A stretch of 64,000 nucleotides of DNA from Pyrocephalus nanus (taxonomy: Eukaryota; Chordata; Aves; Passeriformes; Tyrannidae). This document shows positions 11,951 through 25,112 of this stretch, piece after piece; position 1 is the stretch's first letter, and every line of letters begins with the position of its first letter. The stretch lies in assembly GCA_038380795.1 (NCBI GenBank), contig CM076269.1, forward strand, positions 3,844,001 to 3,908,000, in the 5' to 3' direction. Made by a program: the position numbers and the translations under genes. The notes beneath the pieces are model-generated. The model saw only the letters and a list, made by a program, of their open reading frames with translations, was not told where the DNA came from and ran no database searches.

Positions 11951-14900
11951 CCCAATCCTGCCTTCTGAGAGACTTTCCAAAGCCAAGAGTTCTGAAGAAG
12001 GGGTGAGGAGCCGGGCAAGGCCAGGTGCCCTTGAAGGAAGGTGTGACAGAGTCTCAGAACATGCACCCCTGCTGCAAACCAGCAAAGCACTGGGCACTGT
12101 GGGTGTAAGAGCAGCTCCTCCCAGTTCAGAGGCAACATCTATTCACGTGCTTGATGCTTTGGCCATGAAGCACTCTGCCTGAGGAGTTCTCCTCTGGCAT
12201 TTCTAATCTCACTAGGCATTTTATTCCCTGCAGCCAGTAACTCAATAAACAGGCCAATTGATAACAATCACTGTTAAGTCCTCAAGAAGTTAGACCTCAC
12301 AAAGGCAACTTCCAGGTATATGGGTTAAAACATAAACCATTTCTCAGCTGTACCCATTTCAACGATCTTCATCCCCAAGACACTTCAGCACCAAGTGTCT
12401 GAGAAGCACTCAGAGCTCCTCCTCCCACCCCAAAGGCAGAAGGAATTGTTAATTCAGAGGAGAGACAGAAAGCTGTTAGCAAATCTTTGTTTGTTTAAGA
12501 TGTTTATTTCTAGTAGCCAAATATTAACAAAAACATCCCATTACATGCTTCCTCTGTCAGATTTCACAATGCAAGTAGGTGACCTTAAAACAGTTGTGCA
12601 TGTGTATTAACAGTTTGCTTCCAACCAGGAATATCTACAAATCAATAAAGACTGGCCCTGGAAAAGGCCAGCTCTGCACAAAACCACTGCACCCCAGCAT
12701 GGTCACGTTGTGCTCCCCAAGGCTCTGTCAACTCTGTTTCATCAAGCCCAGAGAAGGAAAGTTGCAGTTCTTCACACACATCATTCCACTCCTGCCTTTC
12801 AGAAAAACTCTCCTGGGTTTCAGGAGGATGTCAAATTAGGACCACTGTTCTGTCACTCCTAAAGCAACAACTATTCCTGTATCTAAAGATATGCTGCACC
12901 CTGTGAACAGAAATCAAAGATGGTCAAATGTGCCAGGACAGCCGTCCTGAGAAAGGGACAGCTCTGTGATGGGTATGAAGATTGTCTTTTTTTAAAAAAA
13001 AAATAAATAAAATATCATTTGAAAAACAAGGAATAAAACAAACCCTTAGTGGATACACAAACCATTCCTCTTATCTTTTAACAGTATAACATCCAGAGAA
13101 AAAAGGGAAGATCAGGATAGTGTACACAGTGTTAATAACTTCCACAAGCCAGTTCTAGAGTCACAGAGCCTGCAAGTGCCTTTGTGCCAGCCCTCCGACA
13201 AGTTTTGCTGTGCTGGAAGGGACAATTAAACAAGAACACAGCAGAGGTCACAAATCATGAGTGAGTGGCATGGAGAAGAACTAGAAACACTTACTTGTTC
13301 CACCACACAATGCAAGACCTAGGCCCAAGAAAATGATCTGACAGTAGGTTTAAAAGAAACAAAGAGGCCTGCATCTTCACACAATATCTGAGTAAACAGA
13401 GTATAATTGATGCATAATTAAATAGCAGAAGTCATTGCTGCAGGATGCTGAAGAAACTGAGAGCATGAGCAGATTCAGAAAAGGATGCACAAGTTTATGT
13501 CATATAGACAGATGTGGTAAAAAGTGGGTGCTAAGCACAGTGGTTCAGGGACAGCTGCCAGCCCTCAGTTCTTGAGGAGACAATTGCTGGGAATCAGAGA
13601 AAGCTGACTGGAGCCATTCTCTTCCTGTTACACCTGCAAGCATCAGCTACTGGCCTCTGGCATGGAAGCAATCTGGGTTAGACCTTTGGTTTGGCCATTT
13701 TCACACCCTCACCATCCTTCTAATGATTTTCTTGCACAGGCTCATTGTTAGAAAATCTATCTTCACTCTTCTTCTTCCTCCTCCTCCTCCTCCCTCCACC
13801 AAACCACTCTCCTCTCCGTGATGTGCTCCCAGCCTGGTGGTGCTGACATTCCTGCTGCCTGCCAGGTTTCCCATCCTCAGGAATGCTTGGCCACCCTGCA
13901 ATTGCAGGCACCACATCCTCAGCCTAACACAGCACTGGCTCCAGTCCTGGCGGTGAGGATTCATCACGGGACCAACCACGCTGCTAACTCAAGCAGGACC
14001 TGGAACAACAAACCACAGAGGCTCCCAAAAGAGCAGAGGGAGCACAAATGAGAGCTTGTGTTAGAAAAAGCACTAATGAATTTATCCAGGATACCTGAGG
14101 ATAAATACTCTTGGGGCAGCAGCTTGGTTGTAGCTTGTTAGCTGCAGCAGCTTTTCTTTCTGCATAAATCTTGACCCACGGCCTCCTGCTTTCTGCACGT
14201 ATTACTCCACCAGTGCCCCTCTCTGCTGACACGAAGCACTCTTTGTTTATTTCCACCCTTAGCATCCAGCTCCAGTGACGTGGCTCAGGTTGTGCACCTC
14301 AGTCCTAAGCCCGGGGCTTCTGCGAATCGACATGACAGGTACCTGAGGAGAGCTGGCAGATGGGATGGTGGCTCTCTACTGAGATGGTTTAGGGGGATAT
14401 CTGAAATGTTGCAGCATTCAAAGAAAGCCTCCTCTGGTTTCTGCTGCCCTCCCACAAGGCTGAGCTAATCGAAGTGAAGAACATGATAAACTCTCTGCCC
14501 CGAGTCAGCTCCACACTGACAGTTCACTAGAGATACAAGATCGCTCAGTGACATTAAAAATGTCAGCAAACACCGATCAGGCTTGATGGAAGGGATGCAT
14601 TAGCAGGATGGGGGGGGCTCTGGGCAAGGTAAAACTTCAGCAAACACAGCCAAGTGCACAGGCAGCTTTTTTCCCCCGTCTGTTCTTCCACAGAAGCTTT
14701 TTCACAGATCCCAAGACACTGTGGCCACCACCGCAGCGATCAGGTGTGGAGCTCACCACCACCTGCACGGCCAGATCAATCCAACAAGGTCTGCCTGAGG
14801 CAAAACAAGTGTGGCAGCTCACAGGGGCAATTCCTGTCTTCAGCTTGCCCCAGAGGCAAGTCTTGGAAATTGTGAAAGCTGCCTGGAGGCACAGGGTTCT

Positions 14901-16574
14901 TGCCTCAACTACTCCTGCAGCACAGCAGAGACAAGGGGAGGAGTTTATTGGCCAATGAACCATGAGAGACAGACTGTCTCACCACTGAGGGAAGAAGGAC
15001 TGCTGAGCTCTGGAGCATCCCACGTTCTGGCAGAGGGAGTACAGACAAGGACTGTTTCTTAAAATGATATAAAACAGAGACAAAGAGGACCTGAAGTTGT
15101 ATGTGCATGGGCAGAGGGAATCTGCTACTGCACTACACATAGGTACACAAACGTGTCTGTGTGTAATCCCATTCTTGCATTGCAGAAGGAGCTCTCTAAT
15201 TCAGAAAGGTCCTCTTGCTATCACTCCTCACAAGGAGAGACCCAAAGAAGGGGCAGAAAATGCAGGTGGGGCCATTCTGCAGAATACTGCTGTTACATGT
15301 GCCTGGTTTCTTGACATCTGAAACATTCAAGTCTCTGCATTATCCATGACCTAGAAATCATCAGTTTCACACTCCACCCCCCAACCCACCCACCCCCCAA
15401 CACCTTCACTTCATGGATCAGGTCAGAGGCAGACTAAGCCTACGAGGTATTTCTAAGACAAGAACATGCCAGAGGGAGGGGAAAAGAGGCCACCTGAGCT
15501 ATGCAGGGACAAACAGGGGGGCTAGTTACCTGTCCACTCTTATTTGTCTCACACTGGGAGCTCACTCAGTAGAGACTGAGGCTCCATTGGGTCTGTCTAC
15601 TTGGACAGAATCTAAGCTGGGAATCCTCTCTTGTGAAAACATACAGGCAGTTGCACCACAAGCACCTGAAAGCAGTGAGAGGTATGGAAAGATCCTCACC
15701 CAGGGTAAGAGCAAATCCCAGGAGAAGCAGCTCTTAGCCACAGGACAGGAGATATCCCTCCTGTCCTCTGCAACATGGGTCACTTCCCAGAGGGAGGTGG
15801 GGTCCCTGGAGCCACACTGTGTCAGAGGGCATCAGACACTGAAGTGTCAGAAAAACTTCATTTTTTAGAAAGACTGGAGGGATTGGAGGAAGATGAACAT
15901 TTCTCTCTCACATCCCCTCCTCACATGACCTGAAGGAGGCTGAAGTTCTCCTTTCCAAATTACACAAGTGCAGGGGAGGACAACCCCAGCCATGTGCCCC
16001 CACCCAACGTGCTCAATATGTGACACCTTCAGAGAGCCGGGAAGGGGAACACTGCACTGCAACAGCTTCTCTGCTGCTCCTGCCTTTAGCTCTGTGCTTG
16101 GGACCTCATGGATGGCTCAGCAGCCCTCAGCTTAGGGTCACAGCATTTGCTGATGTGCAGTACACGAATGCCCATCCTGAAGAACAGCCACGTGCCTGGA
16201 CATCCCACGTTTTGGAGAATCCCTGCTCCCAACACACTAAATCCAGCAGCCTTGAACTATGGGAAAGAGCCGGAAGCCGTTCATCCAGAGGCCCAGAGGA
16301 GGAGCTGGATCAACCTACTTCTTAGCAAACATCACAGTACACAGGGATTTTTTTTTTTTTTAAAGTATTATTATTCTGCAGCCATCAACCTGCTGGTTAT
16401 ATAGCTGCTATCCATTCACCGGAAGTTTAGTGAACTTCAAATGGCGATCATTAATGGTCACTGAACTGCAGAATGCCCCAATGTGCTTTCAGATTTCATT
16501 TACCAAGGACCAGCAATCAGCCAAAAGATTTGCTCTGACAGCAGGGAAATACAAGACCCTTTGACAAGTTCAGC

Positions 16575-16830
16575 CAGGAATGTGCTGCCAGCATCCCTTG
16601 TTAAGTTCATGTTCTACCCTATTTGACGGAACAGATCATGCAAATTGTCCTTCTGCGGCCGCTCAGCCTGTCACTCACGCTTCCATTTAAAACAATAAAT
16701 AAATAAAAGAACAAAAGAAAAGCCCACAAGAACAACAAGCTGTTTATAAGCAAATTTCGCTTGCTGAGACCCCTAATTACCACGAAAAGGCACAGAAACC
16801 CAAATAAAGCACTAAATTGGATGGGGGAAG
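16575..16830. promoter_or_regulatory. Candidate regulatory block with an octamer site
   Basis: A perfect ATGCAAAT octamer lies at 16638-16645, with an overlapping ATTGT SOX-type core just after it. A GCGGCCGC octanucleotide at 16655-16662 is rare in AT-rich intron DNA. The following 'accacgaaaagg' to 'ctaaattggatggg' part is unique. It is enhancer-like by motif content. Confidence 0.35.
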
Positions 16831-17615
16831 GGAATCTTATCCAAAGGTTTAACCGGGAGGGCCACCTCTGTTTTCTCTTGTGCACAGACCACAGCCTCCT
16901 CCCTCACCCTGCCACTGCTTGTCATCACACTTGTTCTTTTCTTCTCACTTTGGTCTGTGGTTTGTGTCTTATGGCACCACCACATTTTTCTGTGCAGATG
17001 GAGCAGCTGTGCCAGAGGAGACCTTGTGGATGCACAGCAGGCTGTCCCTAAACCACTCAGTGAAGGCATGGAGCAAGACAAGGCACCAGACAGTACTGAG
17101 TCCAGGGCATTTTGCTCAATAAAGTGGTCACTGGTCTCTTAAGTGGATGTGCTGCTGAGACATCTCCCCTTCCCCACGCCACAAAGGGAAATGCTGATTT
17201 TTATACTGGAGTATTTCCACATTTATTAACCAGGATTTGACCTGAAGGGAACCATGCTCTTGGGAGCCTTATACGGCTGCAAAACAAAACAAGAGTCAGC
17301 AACGCTGGCGACAACACAACCTTGGCTGGAAAGGGGCCTCGCAGTGTCCCACTATTATGCAGAGACATCGCACTGTGCCTGCCACAATGGGATTTTCCCC
17401 AGCTGCAGAACACATCCCATCAAGTACAGTAACACTCTATTAGAGGAGATACAATAGGGAGCTGGAGGACTCGCTCAGCCCAGCTTCTGAGGAAATAACT
17501 CATTTCAATGCAAAACAGCAGTAGTTATTAGACACCTCCTTAAAGAGGAAAAGTGAAGGACGAGGGGAGGAGGGAGAGAGGGAGACAGGGACTATGGCAG
17601 TTTGCACAGAAGTAC

Positions 17616-17688
17616 CTTTTTCAGATTAATCCACTGTTTGAAGTAATCAGCAACCGGCAGCCCTAAGTACTGGCATTGTCCTGGTAAC
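17616..17688 (-). CDS. ERI3: ERI3 internal exon: LPGQCQYLGLP to INLKK
   Basis: This 73-base exon provides one base to finish a Met codon and then 24 codons, LPGQCQYLGLPVADYF followed by KQWINLKK. It forms the helical part between Exo II and Exo III in the DEDDh fold. The acceptor is a strong pyrimidine tract ending TCTCTCTTACAG and the donor is AAG|GTACTT. The exit phase is 0. The next ERI3 exon should begin AYSFAMG and carry the Exo III histidine and aspartate. I looked for it at lower coordinates and did not see it, so it is probably beyond position 1. A short, diverged or split exon could have been missed. Confidence 0.95.
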
Positions 17689-18466
17689 CTGTAAGAGAGA
17701 AGAGAGCAAGTTTGATTCAATCAGTGTCCTGACAACACAAACTCTGTTTTCTTAAGTGCATTTTGTTCAGAGATGGAAGAGACCCTCGAGTCTGCTGTAA
17801 CATGCCGCACATCAGAAGGACCATAGCTCTTGGCAAAAAAATCTCATGAGAGCACGGCTTTGCTTAAGACTAATATACATCCAGCCACATCCATGCTGCT
17901 GAAACCTTCTGGACTAAACATTCTGAACAGCGAGTGCAGCGCTCAGCTCTTCTCCGCAGTGACTAAGACACAAACATGACTGGAGTATCCGCGCTGTCCT
18001 TTGCTAAGTGAACCCATCACAAATCCCTGAAAAACCATCCTGCTTAGCAGCTTACAGGGCAGACAGGACTGACAATTCACCTGTCATGCCCTGGTGCTTC
18101 TGCATTTGGCCTTTATGGTTAAAACACCGAAGGAGACACGAGGGAGGGAGGGAAGGAGGCAAGAAAACGTTTAATTTTGGGTGGTAGCAGTGCTGTAGGA
18201 CCAATGTTTTAGGGCTAAGAAGGCAGAGGCTGTTTTCCAAGCAGGTGCTTGGAAGAAGAGAGCAGGCACAACTCTGAGGACGCAGGGTGCTGCACACTGT
18301 CTCACTGGGGGTTTGAGCAGCCAGAGCTGCCAGCACATGTATTTACAAACTGTGTGGCTCCAGCCGAGCCTGTGCAGGGACATGAGTTATGCGAGTTTTT
18401 CCCGGCCAGTTTGATCTGATCAAGAGTAATTGATGGATCTTGTTCATTCACGTACTGCTGAGCACG

Positions 18467-18592
18467 CCTGGGGCACTGGTCACAGGATCTTTAACTGAAG
18501 CAAAGGAACATCCCAAATAAATATGTCAACTAAATAAATGACTAAATTAGAGCTGTTTGTGCATGCTAAAAGTCACAACCCCAGAAATCGGC
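18467..18592 (+). repeat. Diverged paired element, copy 1
   Basis: It shares a perfect 30-base core (18513-18542, starting CCAAATAAATATGTC) with copy 2 at 20057-20086. Similar flanks lie on both sides: CTGGGGCACTGG and ATCTTTAACTGAAG upstream, and CACAACCCCAGAAATCGG downstream. The copies have the same orientation and lie about 1,544 bases apart. It is either an unknown interspersed element or an old local duplication. Confidence 0.75.
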
Positions 18593-20009
18593 TTTCGCAA
18601 ACAGAGGGGGGTGGGGAATCTCCCAACTTCCTCAGGCACATGGGGGCTGTAGGGGGATGCTGTAGAGGAGGAGGGAAGAGCTACAACTGTCAGCATCAGC
18701 TGCTCAAACATCCCACCACAGACCACCATGTCCAAGGTAAAGTCTTCTCCCATCTCCACAAAGGAAAGAGTGAATAGCCCAGACCAGACTTCAGACCCAA
18801 GAGTGAAATTCAGGAACATTTTGGTCAGAAGTGGATACAGGGTAGATACATCACCCTGAGCCAGGGTGCACCAGGCAGCACCTGAGTGCTCAGCCCAGCT
18901 CCCAACCCTTTGGTGAACAGGGCAGCATCTCTCTAGACATCTCCCCAAGTAAGGAGATGATGGAGCAGCACAGATAGTGCACTTGCAGATAATGTGAAAC
19001 CCAGGGTAGCACCAGAGTGGTCTGGTCTTGGTGATGCCTCCATTTCTATGGGAAGGAAATGAAGGAAGCTGGCAAACATATCCAGGGGAATCTCCTAGGA
19101 ATATGTGGCCAACAGAGCCATCACGCACTGGGATCCACCTGTGCACCACCTTTGCCCCGCTTAGGCTAAGAAATGAATAGACTCCCTGAGCCAAAATTAT
19201 ATGCCTGGTCCTGAGAAGATGCAAGAGTCATCATTTAGGAGCAATAATTTAGGTCATACAAACACATTTGAATAAGAAGGTACAGAGGAAGCTCTTGGAA
19301 AGCAGGAAGCCTGTCAAAAGAACGAGCTTGCAAGCAGCAGGTCTGTGGCGATCTGCAGGGTAAGCAATGTGACCTGACAGCACAGTCTTATCTCTGGGCA
19401 TAGCTCATCTGATGTAAGCACTGAAATAAACCACCTGGAGTCACTCCTCACAATGGAACAGCCATCACATAAATAGCAGCCTGGTTTCATTCATTTTACA
19501 GCCTTACAGGTATGTCCAAGACATCCACACAGACCCCACCAGCCTCCACCAGCACGTTAAGAAACTCCTTCTCCAGGAAAGCTGCTTTCTACTGGTGCCC
19601 AAATCAAAAAAGATCCCAAGGAACCATCTAAAACAAACAACTGGTCTAAATATAGACATATGATTACTTCAACCTCTTTTAGACTCTTCACATTTAGCTA
19701 GAGAGGATGATGACAAAAGCTAGCAAAAGGTATGTTACTTAAAACTGAGTTCTCCTCCCAGCTCAAGAGGCTTTCTTTAATAGAGGTCTCACTGTAGCTC
19801 CAGTTAGAGGAATAATTATCAATTCACCTAACATCTGGACAGGGCCCAGGAGAAGTGAGTGCAGCATTGTTCTTGTTAGCCACAGGAATTGACAGCTAAC
19901 CACCCAGTGCAATGGATGACATCTAAAACACTGCCATCCCTGTGGGACCGAAAGGCCCAGCAAACTGGACAGTCTGGTTCTATTTCCACCCCGAGACTGA
20001 TGGCAGTAT

Positions 20010-20122
20010 GCCCTGGGCGCTGGACAGTGGGTCTTTAATTGGAGAAAATAAATGCTCCAAATAAATATGTCAACTAAATAAATGACACATTTTTGCAAAC
20101 AAGTAACAACCCCAGAAACCGC
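20010..20122 (+). repeat. Diverged paired element, copy 2
   Basis: This is the partner of the segment at 18467-18592. Order of matches: CCCTGGGCGCTGG, GTCTTTAATTGGAG, the identical 30-base core at 20057-20086, then AACAACCCCAGAAACCG. Spacing between core and downstream block differs by about 14 bases between copies, so indels have accumulated outside the core. No match could be assigned to a named family. Confidence 0.75.
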
Positions 20123-21598
20123 CTGTGAGAGCCGTGTGACCTCAGGACATTCCCCCTCCCCCTCCATCCTTGTGCTCCCCTCATTTCCCCTCAGCACCAA
20201 AGGGGCTACACCAAGTTTTTCAAGCACTAGGAGACCCTACACTCACACCATAACCTGGATGGGCTGTCAGCAGCATGGGCCAAAGCATCAGTCTCCTCCC
20301 TGAACTGGAAGATGCAGGCCTGGTGGCTCCAGGTCAGTGAGGACACAGCCACTTAGCAAGGATTAACAAAGGATTGCTATGTGGGTCTGGTCTAGTCTGC
20401 ATATGCAGCACTCCCAGCACGGGGAACGGGGAGACTTTCACTGCACAAAAACCAGGTTCCCAGGGAGCTACGGGAAGGAGAACACTCCTGCAATGTTTTT
20501 TCCCCAGCTCCAAGCTCAGCCAAGCTACAGTGGTCCCCCCCACTCTTCATCCTGGGGAGCAGGCTGGAGTTTCTCCATCATCTTCTCCAGGTTGGAGTGA
20601 ATAAGGCACACCTGTGGCTGTCCTGGGGAACAGAAGTGCCATGGCCCGTAAAGAAGTAAGTCCATTTATCAGCACCACCACTTACTCGAGCTCATTTGAT
20701 AAACAAGCTCTTATGCTCAGTATGGCTTCTTGCTCTTGCCAGAGCCAACCTTGCACACTGGGGGCAGCTTTGCTTGAGCAGAGAGCTCAGGATTTGGCCC
20801 TCCCTCAGGTAAGGGAGAAGAGAAATGAAGGCAGATTTCACTGCACTCAACATCCCGTGATCCTTCCAGTTTTTGAGCGAGGTCTCACTGCCTCCCCAAA
20901 CACTGAAGCGCTCACAGCTTGGGAAGGAAGCTGGCTTTCAAAACCACCCTGTCAGCCAAACAGCCATGGCTTCGGGTATGACTGCACTTGACAGAGAGAA
21001 GCTTGAACATGGCTGTGGGATTTTCCAGCCTCTGGAGCACCTCTGGCACTCTGTCCTCCCAGCAGCAGAGATGGGAGAGCACAACCTCTGCCTGCTCCCA
21101 AAATGCAGATCCCCTTTGGGCAGAAGAGCAAGTGACACCAGGTGGCACACTCTCCTCCACCAGCCAAGCAAGTCCAAGTCCTTCTCAGACTGTGGTCAGC
21201 AGTGGCAACTCTGCACCGTTTTCAGAGAGCTTTCATCACCCTGGGCTCCAATTTCCAGCCAGCCCTGCTCCTCCACCCCGCAGGGTAAACGGGGCCTGGA
21301 GATGAACGGGATGCAAACAGGAGGCGAGGTGACATGGCTGCATTTCTCCCGTCGAAGCCAGCTCTCTCTCCAAGGCGGCAAGAAACGCACAGCTCGGCGG
21401 TGATAAACGGCCTTGCTTTAGTTATCACTTTCCTTAAGTTAAGGAGAGCAGCCTAGTGATGGATGGGCTGGAATTCGGTTATCAGGGAAGGCTGTCAGCC
21501 AGAGTTGCCTATCTCCACACACATTTAGCAGGGCGTCATTATGCGATGGCATGGAGTTAAAATATGACCAAGGGTATTGAAAGAAAAAGAAGAGGATT

Positions 21599-21616
21599 AA
21601 AAAAAAAAAAAAAAAA
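21599..21616 (+). repeat. Poly-A tract (18)
   Basis: Eighteen consecutive A, at the end of an A/G-rich stretch. No retroposed body was recognised next to it. Confidence 0.95.
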
Positions 21617-24600
21617 GGCAAATTGAGCAACAATAAAGGAGCATGAGGCAAGAACGTTATCGTACTAGTGACACCTTTTATCTCGGTCTGGTTAGCTAGA
21701 GCAGGGCACAAATTGGTCCTTCCTCCACTATTGTATCCTCTTGTACAAACAGAGGCAGATAAAATGTGTCACCAGTGCGATAGCATATCAATTTAACCCT
21801 AATTATCTAGAGGGTCAAACTAAGAAATAGGGGTTTCTCATTTCAACAGGTCCCTCCATCTCTGCTCGGAGCCACCACATTAATATGGAAGGGGGAGGGG
21901 CAGCCGTAATTGATTTCCGTCACTCAGGTGGTCCTGGTGTATAAAAAATTAATGCTTGATTCTCCCAACTAATCAGAGCTGGTTAACGTCCATCTGCTTC
22001 TGGGTTCAGGATGTCAGGAGACAAAGAAATTGGGCCACTTGCTACACACTGGGTGTATCGATATTGAGGCAGTTAAAAGAACAAGTCCCTCTATGGGAAG
22101 ATAAAGAGACATTAAATCTTGGGGTTTATAGACCTGATCTCAACCTTCCAAAAAAATCCATGCCCTGGAGACCTGGTATTGTAAGAGATGCAGAACATTT
22201 TAATTGTGTCCCAGCCAACTCCAGTGCACTGGGCTACGAAGGAGAGGGCTGGCAGGCTCCTGCCCTGGAAATCCTTCACTGAAGAAGGAAGATGTTTGGA
22301 TGCTGCAGCACTCAACAGCACCTAGGTGACAGCCAAAAGGAGCTGTAAAAGCTGACACCTTAGTTCAAAGCAATGCTGGTCAAAGCATCATCCTGGACCA
22401 TGCAGCCCAAAGGTGCTGCTCTGATTTAGAGTGGGATGTCTGCCAGGAGAAGAGGAAAGCTTGGGTGTCCTCTCTCAACAGAGAAAGATAGCAAGGGGAT
22501 AACACCCTGTGCTAAGGCACCTGAGATGTTTTAGCAGAGAAACAGCACCATAACAGGCAAGGCTGCATCTCTCTCTGCACTTAACCCCAGAAGAGCTGGG
22601 GCCAAGCTAGGAATTTAAAGTAGCTTATGTAAACCTACACCCTTGCAAAAAGGCAACCTTAGGTTGCTAAAACCACCATGCCAGACCAGGAGGCCTCTGA
22701 CAGTGTGATGTTACAGCACCCACACATGGGCAAAGCCTCCCAGCCACAAAGAACTGCCCATGTCACACTGCACCCTGTGAAAAACGAAGCATGTGCTGAT
22801 ACACACCTCAAAAAAAACCCCATACCCCAACTCCCTCATCCCAAGAATTCCAGTTAGACTGGGACACCTTTCCTGTGTAACTGAGGCTTTGGAAGGCAGA
22901 TGTCTCCTCGGCACTGGAGTCACTCAGAGCAAAGAGGCCAAGGCCCCACACATGCTTCTGTCCAAAGCTAAGGACGAATCCACCCTGACAGGTCTCTGGC
23001 TCTCCACTCACACACTCCTCAGCCCCACAGACCTGCCAAGGGGGCAGAGGAGCCCCACCTGCTTTTCCTTTCCACCAGATGAGCCCTTGCCAGGTGACTG
23101 CACCCCATGCCCATGGTGCCGTTTCTCTTTGCCCCTCATCAGTGCAGGACAAACCACCCCTGCATGGCTGTACTTAAAATTCACAAGCAGTAGCTGTGGA
23201 AAGACAATACATCTGGAGAGGGTCTGAAAAGCCCCAGAAACCCTGAGACAGGTCCCATCTCCCTCCCTCTCTGCTTTCCTTCCACCCTCTCACTTCTCTC
23301 AACCACCCCCAAACTTGTCACAGTGCAACAAGCCTACGAGCCACACATCAGCTTTAAATATCAGCATGCATGAAGCAGGGACATGAGAGCAAGGAAGTGG
23401 GAACAGACAGAGCAAGCCTCCATCGCCTGTCAGGAAACACTAATGAATTTCAACACCAGCAGCCATTGCCTCAGACGGGCTGGGGAGAGGAGACGGAGTT
23501 ATAGCGAGGAGCCTTTGCAGGAGCAGCCTGCCTCTTTTCAAAGTCCCCTCTGTTAATAAATGTCATTGCCAAGCAGGCTGCAGCAGTCCTCGAGCTGGGA
23601 TGGCGTGGGTCGGGGGAGAGACAGGCAAGTGACAGCGCTCAGGATGCCTGGGCAGCACAGCCCTTTCTTCTGCTGCATCCCCAGACAAGAGCCAGGGAAA
23701 GGAAGCAGACGGGACATCATCACTGGCATGAAGCTGTCTTCCATTAAGGTCCCAGTACCCAAATAATAAACCACCACAAGGAGCCAGAAGTGCAACCCCG
23801 AAATTCCCCAGTACCACTGACTGGGATAGATGGGGGCTCTAAAGGGAACAGTCCTGGGATGGACAGAGGGATGCAGAGACATCCCGACACTCTGCCTGCA
23901 TTCCCAGCAGCAGCAAAGGGTTACAGAGCAGCCTGTCCCTTTGCTAACACAAATGCATTCCTGAGGCAGCAGGAAGAAGCATCCAGCACAGGGCACTGCA
24001 CGGCAACCGCACCGATGCACAACATGAAGGTCAATGCAAGTCTTCTTTACAAATGTCAACCTGTCATCTCTGGATATTAATGAGGGCTGACCAGCAGCTA
24101 AAATGCATCCATGCTCCATTAGTAATAAGAGAGACACGATGCAGGAGAAGAGCACACACCAGGGCACATGGGGGAACCAGTGGGTCTGCAGGGCCTGGGG
24201 AGGTGTGGTGATGCACAGCGTAACTTGGGCCACTCCAGCCACCCAGTAAGGAAAGTTGCCACACAACCCCCTTCACTGGAGTGTGTGTTATCTTTTTCCA
24301 TCAATCTTTAATTGGATTAGTGTAATGAGGCCAAAAACCCAGGCTAAGCAGCGAAGCTAATACCTGGCGCTTTCAGATGTTCTTTCTTTTTCTGTGATGC
24401 CCATTCTGGACAGTGCTGCATTCTCTCTCTAACAGGCATATTTCTGCCTAGGAAGCTTAAAAAGCAAGCTGTAAGCCTTAACTCTCGGGACTCAGTAGCA
24501 CTGGCTGAAATGTCTGAACACCCATCACATGCTAACAGCCTGATCCCTATTCTCTAAATTTCTGCTGGGCACTAAGAAATTTGGGAGAACTTCAACATCC

Positions 24601-25015
24601 ACGCTTTCCGAGCAGCTAGCCAGTGAACTGAAAAGGCTGTTATCCCAGACTGCAACCAGAGCAATGTATACACTGGGAACATAATTCTGCCACAGAAAGC
24701 ACACAGGGCAAGTGGCTCGTTCGTGACTCGTTTGTCCTGCAAAGCACTGTGTGCCTTCCACTGCCATCAACCTTAATGAAACATGAAGGCATTTAACACC
24801 ATGCGAGATCTGGCCCTTTTATGGGTATCTGTCTGTGCGTCAGCTCGATGCTGGCAGAGATGCTATCTCAACATTAAAAGCAAGGCTGTAACACAGCAGG
24901 TATTCAGCCTCCAACAGAAGATGTTCATCAACAATTGCACACACATGATGCTACAATAAATCTATGTGCTACCGCTTAACAGCTTCTCTTAAAAAGATTC
25001 ATAGCTCTATTTACT

Positions 25016-25112
25016 GGGCCTGATTCTGCTGCTAGGCACGTGGGAGTAAATCTGGAGTAACTCTACCTGGAGTTAGTAAACAGCCAGGGAGAGTAGGATC
25101 AGAATTGAGCTT
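25016..25112. mobile_element. MITE-like relic with imperfect inverted ends
   Basis: The segment begins GGGCCTGATTCTG, holds an inner arm GGAGTAACTC near its middle followed by GGAGTTAGT, and ends GATCAGAATTGAGC. The outer ends are partly inverted copies (ATTCTG against CAGAAT). This layout recalls a palindromic short DNA element common in amniotes, with internal 'ggagtaactcc' arms. Decay makes it uncertain. Confidence 0.4.

Larger units (their letters stand above)
1..17615 (-). other. ERI3: ERI3 intron downstream of the INLKK exon (incomplete)
   Basis: This is noncoding sequence transcribed as part of ERI3. No coding exon was recognised on either strand. The contents, from low to high coordinates, are: a tandem 15-mer at 537-596; AT-rich blocks that look conserved near 2390-2870, 3160-3360 and 4220-4350; a G10-C-G4 run at 3085-3099; a TAAT-repeat tract near 5782; a (GGAGA)5 tract at 7623-7647; an AT-rich block at 9895-10265; a CpG island at 10268-10546; a decayed LINE at about 10580-11950; a pyrimidine-rich triplet tract near 13768-13798; and a block with an octamer site at 16575-16830. 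The remainder (for example 5.9-9.8 kb and 12.0-16.5 kb) is ordinary unique-looking DNA in which I see nothing specific. Confidence 0.85.

Noticed and set aside
13145..13225. Possible CR1 3' tail near 'gctggaagggacaatt'
   Set aside because: Only one short phrase fits and neither flank supports it.
14100..14160. Possible ERI3 exon with AYSFAMGCWP-like sequence
   Set aside because: The plus-strand 'ggggcagcagcttgg' suggested WPK/CWP on the minus strand, but the translated frames do not match ERI3.
18547..19224. 225-codon open frame on the minus strand
   Set aside because: It overlaps the paired repeat element at one end and has no recognisable domain. The residue make-up looks like random translation.
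20873..21403. 176-codon open frame on the plus strand
   Set aside because: No domain, signal or splice support, and other frames in the same stretch are about as open.
23553..24266. 237-codon open frame on the minus strand
   Set aside because: Its composition is rich in Cys, Trp and Ser without domains or repeats, it lacks good splice or promoter context, and it is within the range expected of GC-neutral intron DNA. No family resemblance was recognised.
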